Below, in pieces: positions 1 to 9,559 of a DNA stretch of 64,000 bases; position 1 is the first letter of the stretch, and each line of letters opens with the position of its first letter. The translations under genes and the position numbers were made by a program. A model generated the notes under the pieces. The model had not been told where the DNA came from. It did no database searches and saw nothing but the letters and a program-made list of their open reading frames with translations. The stretch lies in the NCBI GenBank assembly GCA_015059095.1, contig SVBA01000003.1, positions 50,738 through 114,737 of the forward strand, written 5' to 3'. Source of the stretch: Erysipelotrichaceae bacterium (GTDB lineage Bacteria > Bacillota_I > Bacilli_A > RFN20 > CAG-449).

Positions 1-28
1 TTATTTTTCCTTTATTTTTAAAATATAT

Positions 29-724
29 TCAGATTAATGTCTTTAATTTCTCTAATATTTTTGTTTCTAATCTAGAAATTTGAACTTGTGAATAATTTAA
101 TCTCTCACTTACCTCTTGTTGACTTAATCCATCAAAGTATCTTAATTCAATAATTAGTCTTTCTTTTTTTTCTAATTTTTCCAATGCTAATTTTATACTA
201 ACTTGATCAAATATAGATATACCTTTATCACTAACATTATTTATTAGTGTATTGTCATTATCATCACTTATTTCTTCATCTAAGGAAAACACTTTATTAT
301 TACTATCTAAAGCTTCAATAATATCTTCTCTAGTCTCATTAATATGATTTGCGATTTCATCAAGAGTAGGTGATCTTAATAGTAATGATTCTAATTCATC
401 AATTGCCTTATTTATTTTTAAATATAACTCTTTTTTGCTTCTTGAAACTCGCAATAAAGAAGAATCTCTAAAATGTCTTTTTATTTCTCCTAATATTAGT
501 GGAACTGCATATGTAGAAAAATTCACACCATAAGAAAAATCAAATTTAGAAATTGCCATTAATAAACCATAATTTGCATCACTTAAAACATCTTCATATT
601 CATTTTTATGAATATTATATCTTTTTAATAAAGAGTAAACTAATTTTTGATTCTCTTTATAAAATTCTTCAAATGCTTCTTTATCTCCTTCTTTTGCCTT
701 TTTTAATAATTCTAAATTATCCAT
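29..724 (-). CDS. sigF: RNA polymerase sporulation sigma factor SigF-like (sigma-70 family)
   Basis: 231 aa ORF with sigma-70 regions (region 2 'EDVLSDANYGLLMAISKFDFSYGVNFSTYAVPLILGEIKRHFRD', region 4 HTH); directly downstream of spoIIAB/spoIIAA-like genes with an 8-nt overlap. Confidence 0.9.
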   Translation of the reverse strand: MDNLELLKKAKEGDKEAFEEFYKENQKLVYSLLKRYNIHKNEYEDVLSDANYGLLMAISKFDFSYGVNFSTYAVPLILGEIKRHFRDSSLLRVSRSKKELYLKINKAIDELESLLLRSPTLDEIANHINETREDIIEALDSNNKVFSLDEEISDDNDNTLINNVSDKGISIFDQVSIKLALEKLEKKERLIIELRYFDGLSQQEVSERLNYSQVQISRLETKILEKLKTLI

Positions 725-1154
725 TTATAACTACCGGATGGAACTTCTTTTTGATAATTAGTTTTACTCCAACACCTACAATAGAAGTAATATTAAAAGA
801 ATCAGATAAAGAATCAATAATTGTTAGTCCCATACCTGCTCTTTCTAAATCAGGACGAGATGTATAATGAGGAACTCTTGCCTCTTTTACATTTTCAATA
901 CCTACTCCATAATCTTTAATAATAATTTCTACTTCATCTTCAAAAATAGTTGCTTTCATATAAACATATTTGTTTGAGTCAAATTTATATCCATGAATTA
1001 TCGCATTTGATACTGCTTCTGATACAATTGTTTTAAATTCCGATATCTCATCTAGTCCTAAATTATAAGGACTTAAAAATGATGTCAAAGAATTTCTTGC
1101 TAATAATTCATTAGATAATGTTGCTTTAAATTTTAATTCAAAACTGTTACTCAT
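717..1154 (-). CDS. spoIIAB: Anti-sigma F factor / serine kinase SpoIIAB
   Basis: GHKL-type kinase motifs 'EAVSNAIIHGY', 'DYGVGIENV', 'RAGMGLTIIDSLSD'; spoIIA operon context. Confidence 0.9.
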   Translation of the reverse strand: MSNSFELKFKATLSNELLARNSLTSFLSPYNLGLDEISEFKTIVSEAVSNAIIHGYKFDSNKYVYMKATIFEDEVEIIIKDYGVGIENVKEARVPHYTSRPDLERAGMGLTIIDSLSDSFNITSIVGVGVKLIIKKKFHPVVING

Positions 1155-1504
1155 AGTGTTATTCTTTCCTCCTTCATAAATGCTTTTAAAGAACTATACT
1201 CTTTCATAATTGAAAATAACCCTGATATTTGGATTACTTTTCTAGAGTAAGAATTAAGTCCAATTAGACCCATAATACCTTTTACTCTTTCAATTTCATT
1301 AAATCTTCCTAAGATTAGGCCAATCCCTGCACTATCAATAAACGTAAGATCCTTAAAGTCCCATATAATATATTTAGGACCATACTCTCTCATATACTGA
1401 TGAATTTTTTCCTTATATAAGAACGTTTTACTAGAATCTAGATCTCCTGAAATTTTAATTACCAGTCCTTCATCAAAGGAGGTTATTTTTATCTTGCTTT
1501 CCAT
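1151..1504 (-). CDS. spoIIAA: Anti-sigma F factor antagonist SpoIIAA (STAS domain)
   Basis: STAS motif 'DLTFIDSAGIGLILGRFNEI'. The likely start is the internal Met (MESKIKI) preceded by GGAGGAAA; the ORF track extends to 1540. Confidence 0.9.
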   Translation of the reverse strand: MESKIKITSFDEGLVIKISGDLDSSKTFLYKEKIHQYMREYGPKYIIWDFKDLTFIDSAGIGLILGRFNEIERVKGIMGLIGLNSYSRKVIQISGLFSIMKEYSSLKAFMKEERITL

Positions 1505-1591
1505 ATACTTTCCTCCACGCATATAGTCTACTAAAGACAAAATAAAAAAAATCGCATACTATGTCGAATACATTAATTTATTTTATAAAAG

Positions 1592-1616
1592 AAAAAAACT
1601 TCACTATGTGAAGTTT
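1592..1616 (-). terminator. Intrinsic terminator downstream of dacF-like gene
   Basis: Minus strand AACTTCAC-ATA-GTGAAGTT followed by TTTTTTT. Confidence 0.8.
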
Positions 1617-2769
1617 ATACAATACTTTTTATAATATTGTTAATCCATAATTTGAATAAATTCATTTTTTCAACTTTTTCTTTAATAATTAAATCATAAT
1701 GTAAATAACAATTTTCACTTATTTCTACAACAAGTTTTCCAACAATATCATTTTCCTTTAAAGGTAACTTATTATCTAATAATTCAATTCGATAATTAAA
1801 GTCCTTAATATCTTCATTTTCTAGATGAACTATATCAACATTTTCATTCAAATACAAATCAACTTCTTTCCCCATTGAATTTTCAAAAATATACTTTGAT
1901 AAAATATCATCTTTAGAAAATAATCGATCTACTTTTAATTTTGAAAAGGCATAATTTACTAATTTAATAGTATCTTGACTTCTTTCTTGTATCGACTTCT
2001 CATTCATAACTACACTAATAACTCTAATACCGTTTCTTTTAACAGTTGAAGCTAGATTATATCCAGCTTTAGAAGTATATCCAGTTTTTAAACCATCCAT
2101 CCCATCACAATGCTTTAATAATTTGTTCGTATTAACTAACCAAAACTCTTCATTTCTATTACCTTTAATATAATCTTCAGTTAATGAAGAATACTCTAAT
2201 ACCTCTTGATAATCTAACACTAATCTCCTAGCAATTATTCCCATATCATACGGTGTTGTATAATGATTTTCATCATCAAATCCTGTCGCATTAACAAAAT
2301 TTGTATTCTCCATTTTTAATTCTTTTGCTTTTTTATTCATCTTATCCACAAATGCCTCATTGCTGCCAAAAAGATGTTCTCCTAAGCAAACTATCGCATC
2401 ATTAGCAGAATTGATTGCTACAGCCTTAAAAAGGTCATTTACTGACATTTGTTCACCTTCTTCTAGAAAGATTTGAGTTCCACCCATACTAGAAGCAAAA
2501 CTAGAACAAGTTACCATATCTTCAAAAGATAATTTGTTATTATTGATTGCCTCTAAAACTAAATACATCCCCATCATTTTTGTCATAGATGCAGGATAAG
2601 CTTTACTATGTTCATTACTTGCATAAAGAATTCTTCCAGTAGTCACTTCCATTACTAAACTCTTATCTCCATTTAAAGATAATGTTTCTTCTGCTGATAC
2701 TTTACTATATTTAAATAAACTTATGATATTACAAAATAAAATCATTAATAAAATCAGTATTTTTTTCAT
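1615..2769 (-). CDS. dacF: D-alanyl-D-alanine carboxypeptidase (DacF/PBP5-like)
   Basis: Signal peptide, SxxK 'PASMTKMM', SxN 'SANDAIV', KTG 'GLKTGYTSKAGYN'; adjacent to the spoIIA operon. Confidence 0.88.
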   Translation of the reverse strand: MKKILILLMILFCNIISLFKYSKVSAEETLSLNGDKSLVMEVTTGRILYASNEHSKAYPASMTKMMGMYLVLEAINNNKLSFEDMVTCSSFASSMGGTQIFLEEGEQMSVNDLFKAVAINSANDAIVCLGEHLFGSNEAFVDKMNKKAKELKMENTNFVNATGFDDENHYTTPYDMGIIARRLVLDYQEVLEYSSLTEDYIKGNRNEEFWLVNTNKLLKHCDGMDGLKTGYTSKAGYNLASTVKRNGIRVISVVMNEKSIQERSQDTIKLVNYAFSKLKVDRLFSKDDILSKYIFENSMGKEVDLYLNENVDIVHLENEDIKDFNYRIELLDNKLPLKENDIVGKLVVEISENCYLHYDLIIKEKVEKMNLFKLWINNIIKSIV

Positions 2770-2826
2770 TATTTAATCTCCTTATTTTAAAATATGAGAT
2801 TTCTAATAATCATAGAACAAAATAAA

Positions 2827-2853
2827 AGACCCATTTACTAAGTAAACAGGTCT
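2827..2853 (-). terminator. Stem-loop terminator downstream of RDD protein gene
   Basis: AGACC..TTTACT/AGTAAA..GGTCT nested inverted repeat followed on the minus strand by TTTTATTTT. Confidence 0.6.
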
Positions 2854-2859
2854 AAATTA

Positions 2860-3813
2860 CTATTTTTTATTACCATTAATAGAATTTAATACTTGGAATG
2901 GATCTACTCTTGATTTTAAAATAACCATACTTTGAGAGGCATAATCATGAGGACCTATATTATTCTTAGTAATACATATCATCGCGACAGAAATAATAAT
3001 TGTTAATGGTACAAAATAATCATATTGTAAATAAAGCATTAAAGGCATACAGTAATTAAATAAGAATAAAATTAAATATCTTACAATAATTTGCCATCTT
3101 TTAATAGTTGAAATATCTCTAACATCTACAATACAAATACGATGAATTATTTGAGAAGGTGTTTCACCTTCTTTTCTAATAAGTGGAATTACTAAATAAA
3201 TAATTGAAGTTCCAACAAACAAAGAAAGAACAAAAGAAATAACTACAAGCGATTCAACTTTATTTACTTTAGAATAGTAATCAGGATTAGAAGAAAAGAA
3301 ATTCAATGCATCTTGATATTCATCCTCATAAAATGCTTTTAAATCTTCTTCTTTTGCATCTAACTTCTCAACATATTGATTATTATCTAGAACAAAACAC
3401 TTATTATTTTGTTTTTCATTATTGTACTTATCGATCATATTCTTACTTGAAGCATATTGATCATTAGTATAATAATCAATAATTACTTTATCCATTTGTT
3501 TATAATCATCATATTCAACATAATTATTATTTTCATCTAAATAATATAATCCAGATTCTTCATACATAGTATGAATGTTATCTATTAAAGTATTATATCC
3601 AGCTTTTTCAGAAAACAAATTAACTAAAGCAATTTCAACTCCTACAGAAATAATTAAAACAAAGAAAATATCTAATAAACCTGCCCAAATACGCTTTAAT
3701 AGTGATGGTTTTGCTAGTTTATTAACCTTTTCTCTATGTTTGTCTTTTTCCATTTTTTGCATCTCTATTTCCATTTGTTCAACTAGAGACATTTCTTTCA
3801 TTTTTTTACTCAT
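2860..3813 (-). CDS. RDD family membrane protein
   Basis: 'KRIWAGLLDIFFVLIISVGVEIAL' RDD-like first TM plus later TM segments; 317 aa. Confidence 0.65.
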   Translation of the reverse strand: MSKKMKEMSLVEQMEIEMQKMEKDKHREKVNKLAKPSLLKRIWAGLLDIFFVLIISVGVEIALVNLFSEKAGYNTLIDNIHTMYEESGLYYLDENNNYVEYDDYKQMDKVIIDYYTNDQYASSKNMIDKYNNEKQNNKCFVLDNNQYVEKLDAKEEDLKAFYEDEYQDALNFFSSNPDYYSKVNKVESLVVISFVLSLFVGTSIIYLVIPLIRKEGETPSQIIHRICIVDVRDISTIKRWQIIVRYLILFLFNYCMPLMLYLQYDYFVPLTIIISVAMICITKNNIGPHDYASQSMVILKSRVDPFQVLNSINGNKK

Positions 3814-3835
3814 AATTTGTTCTCCTAATAAAGAA

Positions 3836-3856
3836 ATAGGCTGATGACCAGCCTAT
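3836..3856 (-). terminator. Stem-loop at end of ABC importer operon
   Basis: ATAGGCTG-ATGAC-CAGCCTAT perfect inverted repeat. Confidence 0.5.
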
Positions 3857-3863
3857 CTTTAAA

Positions 3864-4979
3864 TTATTTAATGACTTGTACTGAACCTAATGTAACTTGA
3901 TTTTTTGTAGTAGCATCAAATAAAACAATACCATTACCTACAATATCAAATGTAATTTTTTCATCTACATCATAATCGATAGATCCAAATACTACTGAAG
4001 ATAAAATTTCTTCTCCTATTTTAATCTTAACAGTAGTTTCCATACCTGCTGGTAAAGTCGAATATGCTAAACCATGAATTGCTCCACCTTCTTTAATTGG
4101 TAAGAATTCAGGTCTAATACCAATAACAACTTTTTCATCAGTTAAAGAAATATCTTTTTCTCCAGTATATTTAACTCTAATTCCTAAGAATTCTAATTCG
4201 CATTCTTTACCATTGACTTTAGAAGCTGTAGCTTCAATAAAGTTCATAGTAGGATTTCCTACGAAATCAGCGACGAATAAGTTATTAGGACGGTTATAAA
4301 CATATAATGGTGGATCATATTGTTGTAAGATACCTTTGTCAATTAAGCAAACTCTAGTTGCTAAAGTCATAGCTTCTAATTGGTCATGAGTAACATAAAC
4401 AAATGTAGAGTTAGTGTCAGAATGAAGACGTTTTAATTCAGTTCTCATTTCACCACGTAACTTAGCATCTAAGTTCGATAATGGTTCATCCATGAATAAA
4501 ACCTTTGGTTCTGGTGCTAAAGTTCTTGCAATCGCAACACGTTGTTGTTGACCACCAGATAATTCTGCTGGATAACGATCTTTAAATTCTTCGATTTTTA
4601 ACATTTTCATGACTTCGACAACTCTAGCTTGAATTTTATCTCTCGGCCATTTTAAGTTTTCAAGACCAAATGAAATATTTTTCCAAACTGTCATATGTGG
4701 CCATAAAGCATAGTTTTGGAATAAGAAACCAACATCACGTTTAGCAGGTGAAACATTAATTCCTGATTCTGAATCAAACACTACTTGGTCACCAATAATA
4801 ATTTTTCCTTCAGTTGGAGTTTCTAAGCCAGCGATCATTCTTAAAGTTGTTGTTTTACCACATCCTGATGGACCTAATAAAGTAACAAATTCACGATCTT
4901 CAATAACCATATTTAAATGGTCAACTGCCACGAAATTACCCCAACGTTTAGAAACGTTAATTAATTCAATTCTTGGCAT
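3864..4979 (-). CDS. ABC transporter ATP-binding protein (FbpC/AfuC/PotA-like with C-terminal TOBE-like region)
   Basis: Walker A 'GPSGCGKTT', 'LSGGQQQRVAIARTLAPEPKVLFMDEPLSNLDAKLR', 'YVTHDQLEAMTLA'. Likely start at MPRIEL; the ORF track extends to 5006. Confidence 0.92.
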   Translation of the reverse strand: MPRIELINVSKRWGNFVAVDHLNMVIEDREFVTLLGPSGCGKTTTLRMIAGLETPTEGKIIIGDQVVFDSESGINVSPAKRDVGFLFQNYALWPHMTVWKNISFGLENLKWPRDKIQARVVEVMKMLKIEEFKDRYPAELSGGQQQRVAIARTLAPEPKVLFMDEPLSNLDAKLRGEMRTELKRLHSDTNSTFVYVTHDQLEAMTLATRVCLIDKGILQQYDPPLYVYNRPNNLFVADFVGNPTMNFIEATASKVNGKECELEFLGIRVKYTGEKDISLTDEKVVIGIRPEFLPIKEGGAIHGLAYSTLPAGMETTVKIKIGEEILSSVVFGSIDYDVDEKITFDIVGNGIVLFDATTKNQVTLGSVQVIK

Positions 4980-4983
4980 ATAA

Positions 4984-6861
4984 TTATCCTCCGATTCCTT
5001 TGTCAATAGATGCGCCTGTTAAAGCGTTGACTAATAAGTTAGCTCCAATTACAAATACAACGATTAATAAGTTAATTGCATTACTAATTTGTCCTAAACC
5101 ATAAGTGTCATAGAATTGCAATGTATTAGTAATTAAAGAGAAATTGTCTGTTAATAATGTAAATAGTGTTAATTCACGCATACATGATATGAATGGTAGT
5201 AAATAACCACTAATAAAGCTTGATTTTTGAATTGGGAATAAGATCTTAGTCATACGTTTTCCCCATGGACATCCAGTAATAATTGCAGCTTCTTCAATTT
5301 CACCAGATAATTGTAGCATTGCGTTTGTTCCACTTCTTGAAGCGAAAGGTAAGAATTTAATACTACCTGCAATGATACAAATTGCAATTGCAGACCATTG
5401 ATTATTTGTATTAGCAACATTTAACCAGTTAAATTGTGGCATTGTAATTAATGCAAAGAATACCGCACCAAAGCTTAATGCTGGGATTAAATATGGTAAG
5501 AATGCTAAACTTGAAACAAAGTTAGCTAATTTACCACGTCTATTTTTACTTACTGCGTAACCAATTAAAATACCGAATGTACCTGCGAATAGTGCAACTA
5601 CTGTCGAAACAAGAATACTTCTACCAAAAGCATTCCAAATTGTAAAGTTATGTAATACACCTTGAGAAGATTGTAATTGTGATGTAATACGAACATCTAA
5701 GTCTTCTGTAGTAGTCCAATATTTTAATGTTAAGGTTGATAAGTCACCAGATTTTGCACACAAACTTTCTAGTACGAAAGTAACTAATGGGAATACTGCA
5801 AAGAATCCAACAAATGCGATTAATAAAGCAGTAATAGGCCACTTAAATTTTCCTAAATTTGCTTTAGAAATTTGTCCTGATTTACCAGAAACAGTAGTAA
5901 AGTTTCTTCTACTCTTAGTAAACCAGTTATTAATTGTTAAGATTAACATACTGAACACAAGTAAGATAACAGCAATTACATAACCTTTACCCTTTTGACC
6001 AGTAGTTAACATTGATCTCATTGTGATTGAAATTGAGTTAAATGAACCATTTGCATTTAAGAAATGTGGAACAGTATAACTTGAAATCGAACTTGCAAAT
6101 ACTAATAAGACTGTAGAAATTAAAGCTGGAGCAACAATAGGAAGAGTAATTCTTCTTAAAATTTTAAATCTTGAAGCTTTTAAAATTGTTGCAGCTTCTT
6201 CTAAGTTAGCATCCATATTTCTTAGAATACCACCGATTAAAATATAAGCAAATGGCATATAGTGGATACCAAGAACAAAAGCAGTAGGCCAGAATCCATA
6301 TAATAAAGATTCTGGAACACAAATCCCAGTCATACTCTCTAATAAACCAACTTCATTGTAACAAGAGGTTATTTGTGAGTTTTTAAAGAAGTTTTCCCAG
6401 AACATCGCAATAGACCAAGAAGGCATAATGTATGGGAATACGAATACTGTAGAAATAAACTTTTTACAAGGCATGTTACTTCTTGTAATAAACCAAGCAA
6501 TAACTCCACCACCCAGTACTGCAACTAAGCAAGCAATTAATGACATTAAGACTGATTTCCAAAGAGGATCCCAGAAGTTAGTTTGCGAAAAACCTTCTAC
6601 TTCAGAATTGAACATTAATAATAACCAGTGCCCAAAAGTCAAATCACCTTTTTTTAAAGTTGTTTCTAATACTTCATTAATTTCTTTTGCTTCTCTTAAT
6701 GAATGAATAGTAAATGCATCAAAAGCTAATATAATCAAAGGATAGATAACTGCAATTGATAATATTACCGCAAATACTACTAAAATAATATTTGCAGGAT
6801 TAGAGAAAAAAGTCTTAAGATTTCTAAGTATTCTTTTAAAAGAAATATTTTTTAAAGTCAT
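4984..6861 (-). CDS. ABC transporter permease, fused two-module (FbpB/AfuB-like)
   Basis: 625 aa, two BPD-type halves, each with an EAA-like loop ('EEAATILKASRFKILRRITLPIVAPALIS' and 'EEAAIITGCPWGKRMTKILFPIQKSS'). Confidence 0.9.
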   Translation of the reverse strand: MTLKNISFKRILRNLKTFFSNPANIILVVFAVILSIAVIYPLIILAFDAFTIHSLREAKEINEVLETTLKKGDLTFGHWLLLMFNSEVEGFSQTNFWDPLWKSVLMSLIACLVAVLGGGVIAWFITRSNMPCKKFISTVFVFPYIMPSWSIAMFWENFFKNSQITSCYNEVGLLESMTGICVPESLLYGFWPTAFVLGIHYMPFAYILIGGILRNMDANLEEAATILKASRFKILRRITLPIVAPALISTVLLVFASSISSYTVPHFLNANGSFNSISITMRSMLTTGQKGKGYVIAVILLVFSMLILTINNWFTKSRRNFTTVSGKSGQISKANLGKFKWPITALLIAFVGFFAVFPLVTFVLESLCAKSGDLSTLTLKYWTTTEDLDVRITSQLQSSQGVLHNFTIWNAFGRSILVSTVVALFAGTFGILIGYAVSKNRRGKLANFVSSLAFLPYLIPALSFGAVFFALITMPQFNWLNVANTNNQWSAIAICIIAGSIKFLPFASRSGTNAMLQLSGEIEEAAIITGCPWGKRMTKILFPIQKSSFISGYLLPFISCMRELTLFTLLTDNFSLITNTLQFYDTYGLGQISNAINLLIVVFVIGANLLVNALTGASIDKGIGG

Positions 6862-6881
6862 AATTTTCTCCTAGATTTTGA

Positions 6882-6905
6882 AAGAAGGAGATTTCTCTCC
6901 TTCTT
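6882..6905 (-). other. Intercistronic stem-loop between solute-binding protein and permease genes
   Basis: AAGAAGGAGA-TTTC-TCTCCTTCTT perfect 10-bp stem. Confidence 0.65.
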
Positions 6906-6931
6906 AATTAAATATAGCTATTAGTAATTAA

Positions 6932-8287
6932 TTATTTCATTACTTCAGCTTTACTACTGTTAACCCAAGTTAAGATTGTGTTAACTTGACCAGTTTTAAC
7001 TTTTGCTAAGTAAGCATAATCTTCAATAATAGATTTTTCCATCCATTGATCTTTAGTTAAATCATTGTCATTAACGCCTACTGTTGTAGAAGCACATGGA
7101 TAGTAATAACCATACATATTAGATTTTTCGCCAGCTTTGTTTGGAGTTGATTTGTTATAACACATAGCTTCATAACATTCTGGAAGTAATAAGTGACGAG
7201 CATATAAACATGCTGTATATGGATGTTTAGCGTTGTTAACGATTTGGCTATACATTGTGTACATGAATCCGTTGAAACCTTCGATTTCTAAGTTCCAATC
7301 AACAAGTGACATTACAGTTGTATCATCTACATTATCACCATCTGAGTCATAAGGATAACCAGCAGCGTCTTTCATTTTTGCAAATGCACCATAGAATACT
7401 GTATCTTTAGCATTAACGATAGTTTTCTTCATAGAGTCACCATCTGATTTATGCCATGTAGTAACATTATCAACCATTTCTTTAACTAATTGTTCACCAA
7501 CAGTTGCATAATCATCACTTGCTTGCCAATCTTTACCATAATATTTTTTGTAAGCTTCAAGAATTCTTGGAGCATTTTCTTCAGCTTGTAAGCATAATAA
7601 GAATGACATATTGATTTGTTCAGTAACTGGAGATTGGAATGAGAATTTTGAAATATGTCCTTCATCTTCTGCACTACCAGCTAATTGCCAGATATTCTTT
7701 AATTCTGGTCCTGTATAATCTTTATGATGATAGAAAATTTTGTTGAAGTGGATACCTTTTAATGGATATGTATCTTCTTCAGCTAAACCTAATGAAGCAT
7801 AGTCAGATGGTACATAGTTATGAGTAATACCTGATTCTAAGTAGTCTGCTAAACCTCTAGCGTCTTGTACTAATGCAAAGTCAGCAAAGTAAGATTCGTC
7901 TGCTGATTCTAATGCTGTTAATAAAGCATAGTCTTTATAACCATTGTTAACGAAAGTATTAACTTTTAATTCTGGATTTGCTTCTGCTTCTGCTTCAGAA
8001 ACTACCCAATCATAAGCTTCACAGAATTGAGTTAAAGCTTTTGCTAAAGTTGAAGTTAAACCAACAACTTTGAAAGTATCATTTGATGCTTCCATTTCAG
8101 CTTTAGAAGCAGCTTTTAATTCTTCTAAAGTCATGTCAGATGCTTTTGCAACTGCTAATGCAGTACCTTCTAGTCCAGCATATTTATCATCTGGTCCTGG
8201 TTCAGATGAAGATCCTGGATTGCCACAGCCAATAGCGCCAACCAACGTAGCAGCCATTAATAATGTGACTAATAAATTCTTTTTCAT
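6932..8287 (-). CDS. ABC transporter extracellular solute-binding lipoprotein
   Basis: Lipobox 'VGAIGCGNPGSSSEPG' and 451 aa secreted body; first gene of an operon with permease and ATPase. Confidence 0.85.
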   Translation of the reverse strand: MKKNLLVTLLMAATLVGAIGCGNPGSSSEPGPDDKYAGLEGTALAVAKASDMTLEELKAASKAEMEASNDTFKVVGLTSTLAKALTQFCEAYDWVVSEAEAEANPELKVNTFVNNGYKDYALLTALESADESYFADFALVQDARGLADYLESGITHNYVPSDYASLGLAEEDTYPLKGIHFNKIFYHHKDYTGPELKNIWQLAGSAEDEGHISKFSFQSPVTEQINMSFLLCLQAEENAPRILEAYKKYYGKDWQASDDYATVGEQLVKEMVDNVTTWHKSDGDSMKKTIVNAKDTVFYGAFAKMKDAAGYPYDSDGDNVDDTTVMSLVDWNLEIEGFNGFMYTMYSQIVNNAKHPYTACLYARHLLLPECYEAMCYNKSTPNKAGEKSNMYGYYYPCASTTVGVNDNDLTKDQWMEKSIIEDYAYLAKVKTGQVNTILTWVNSSKAEVMK

Positions 8288-8391
8288 AAATTATTTATCC
8301 TCCTTTTATGAAATTTTGAAAATAAATTAAGTGGGCATTTTTATTATCTTTGCCCGATTGAATTTAAACATTAATCCCTTTTCATACTAAT

Positions 8392-8420
8392 ATTTTAAAT
8401 GTAAGCACTTACAAAATCAA
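8392..8420 (-). promoter_or_regulatory. Predicted sigma-A promoter of ABC importer with cre-like palindrome in the spacer
   Basis: Minus strand TTGATT-17 bp-TAAAAT; spacer contains TGTAAGTGCTTACA (8400-8413). Confidence 0.5.
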
Positions 8421-8455
8421 TATTTTTTTCATTTTTCTTCAAAAGATATTCAAAA

Positions 8456-8540
8456 TTTGCAATTTTTTTTCATTTTCTACTTAATATATAAACATAGTTT
8501 ATATAAAGCTATTATGGTTTTGCAATTTTTTTTCATTTTC
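8456..8540 (+). promoter_or_regulatory. Two identical 22-nt direct repeats upstream of aldolase genes (candidate RpiR operators)
   Basis: TTTGCAATTTTTTTTCATTTTC at 8456-8477 and 8519-8540, start-to-start 63 bp. Confidence 0.55.
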
Positions 8541-8561
8541 CAAAATTGAGTTGAAAAAGTT

Positions 8562-8590
8562 TTGATTTTTTTATTTCCATATTGTAGAAT
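8562..8590 (+). promoter_or_regulatory. Predicted sigma-A promoter of aldolase operon
   Basis: TTGATT-17 bp-TAGAAT upstream of the first aldolase gene. Confidence 0.5.
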
Positions 8591-8644
8591 AAAGTCGAAT
8601 TTAAACATATAATCTCTATTTTCAAATAATGAAAGGAGATGGAA

Positions 8645-9547
8645 ATGCCATTAGTTAATACTAAAGAAATGTTCCTAGATGCTTATAATAATCACTATGC
8701 AGTAGGTGCTTTTAATGTTGATTCAATCGCAATGATTCAAGCCGTACTTCAAGCTGCAGAAAACTGCTCTTCCCCTGTCATCATATCTTTATCTAAGGGT
8801 TCAAGAGAGTTTATGCATCCAGGTAACATAAAAGAACAAATATTAACTGTTTCTAAAGATATTACTATTCCTTTTGCGATACATTTGGATCATGGTAAAT
8901 CAATTGAATTATGTAAAGATTGTATTGATGAAGGTTTTACTTCTGTTATGATTGATGCTTCTAAGTATGATTTTGAAGAAAATATTCGAATAACCAAAGA
9001 AGTTGTTGATTATGCTCATGAAAGAAATGTAAGTGTTGAAGGAGAATTATCAATCTTAACTGGTGAAGAAGATTACCCTAGACTAATTGAAGAATTTGTC
9101 AAAAGAACAAATGTTGATAGCTTAGCAATTTCAATAGGAACAGGTCATGGAACAACTAAATTCAAAAAAGGAGAAATTCCAAAACTTAAGTTTCATATTT
9201 TAGAAGAACTTGAAAGAAGACTTCCATCATACCCTTTCGTTTTACATGGTTCTAGTAGTATCTTAAAGAAAGATATAGATATATTTAATGAATACGGAGG
9301 AGATATTAAAGATCCAATTGGAATCCCTGAAGATCTTTTAAGAAAAGCTAGTCATGGTCCAATTTGCAAAATTAATATCGGTACAGATTTTAGAGTCGCT
9401 TATGTTGGAGCCTTAAGAAAGTCTCTTTCATTAATAAAAGATAAATATGAACCAAGAAATTTCTTGGTACCTGCTAAACAAGCAGCACAAGAATTAGTTG
9501 AATACAAATTAAAAAATGTATTTAACAGTGCATATAAGATTAAATAG
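8645..9547 (+). CDS. Class II fructose-bisphosphate aldolase-family protein, divergent paralog lacking an active-site loop
   Basis: Homologous to the two following genes (HLDHGKSIELCKDCIDEGFTSVMIDAS, GTGHG, LHGSSS) but about 12 aa missing where paralogs have GAIAGIEDDxxVxDKYGxFTHP. Start set by RBS GGAG and paralog N-termini; the ORF track starts at 8639. Confidence 0.85.
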   Translation: MPLVNTKEMFLDAYNNHYAVGAFNVDSIAMIQAVLQAAENCSSPVIISLSKGSREFMHPGNIKEQILTVSKDITIPFAIHLDHGKSIELCKDCIDEGFTSVMIDASKYDFEENIRITKEVVDYAHERNVSVEGELSILTGEEDYPRLIEEFVKRTNVDSLAISIGTGHGTTKFKKGEIPKLKFHILEELERRLPSYPFVLHGSSSILKKDIDIFNEYGGDIKDPIGIPEDLLRKASHGPICKINIGTDFRVAYVGALRKSLSLIKDKYEPRNFLVPAKQAAQELVEYKLKNVFNSAYKIK

Positions 9548-9559
9548 GAGGAAATAAAT

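Noticed and set aside
553-867. Plus-strand ORF of 104 aa
   Set aside because: Antisense to sigF/spoIIAB, low-complexity hydrophobic translation; by-product of AT-rich antisense reading.
3575-3844. Plus-strand 89 aa ORF
   Set aside because: Antisense to the RDD protein gene with no RBS or recognisable domain.
6428-6706. Plus-strand 92 aa ORF
   Set aside because: Antisense within the permease gene; no supporting signal.
7486-7674. 62 aa ORF on the minus strand
   Set aside because: Out-of-frame ORF nested inside the solute-binding protein gene.
3864-8287. Straight annotation as an Fe3+ importer
   Set aside because: The substrate cannot be read from the sequence; context points to phosphosugars, so only a general ABC importer call is made.
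8070-8330. 86 aa plus-strand ORF
   Set aside because: Antisense to the lipoprotein signal region.
8401-8600. CRISPR or tandem-repeat array
   Set aside because: Only two perfect 22-nt copies in an AT-rich promoter region, no spacer regularity, no cas genes.
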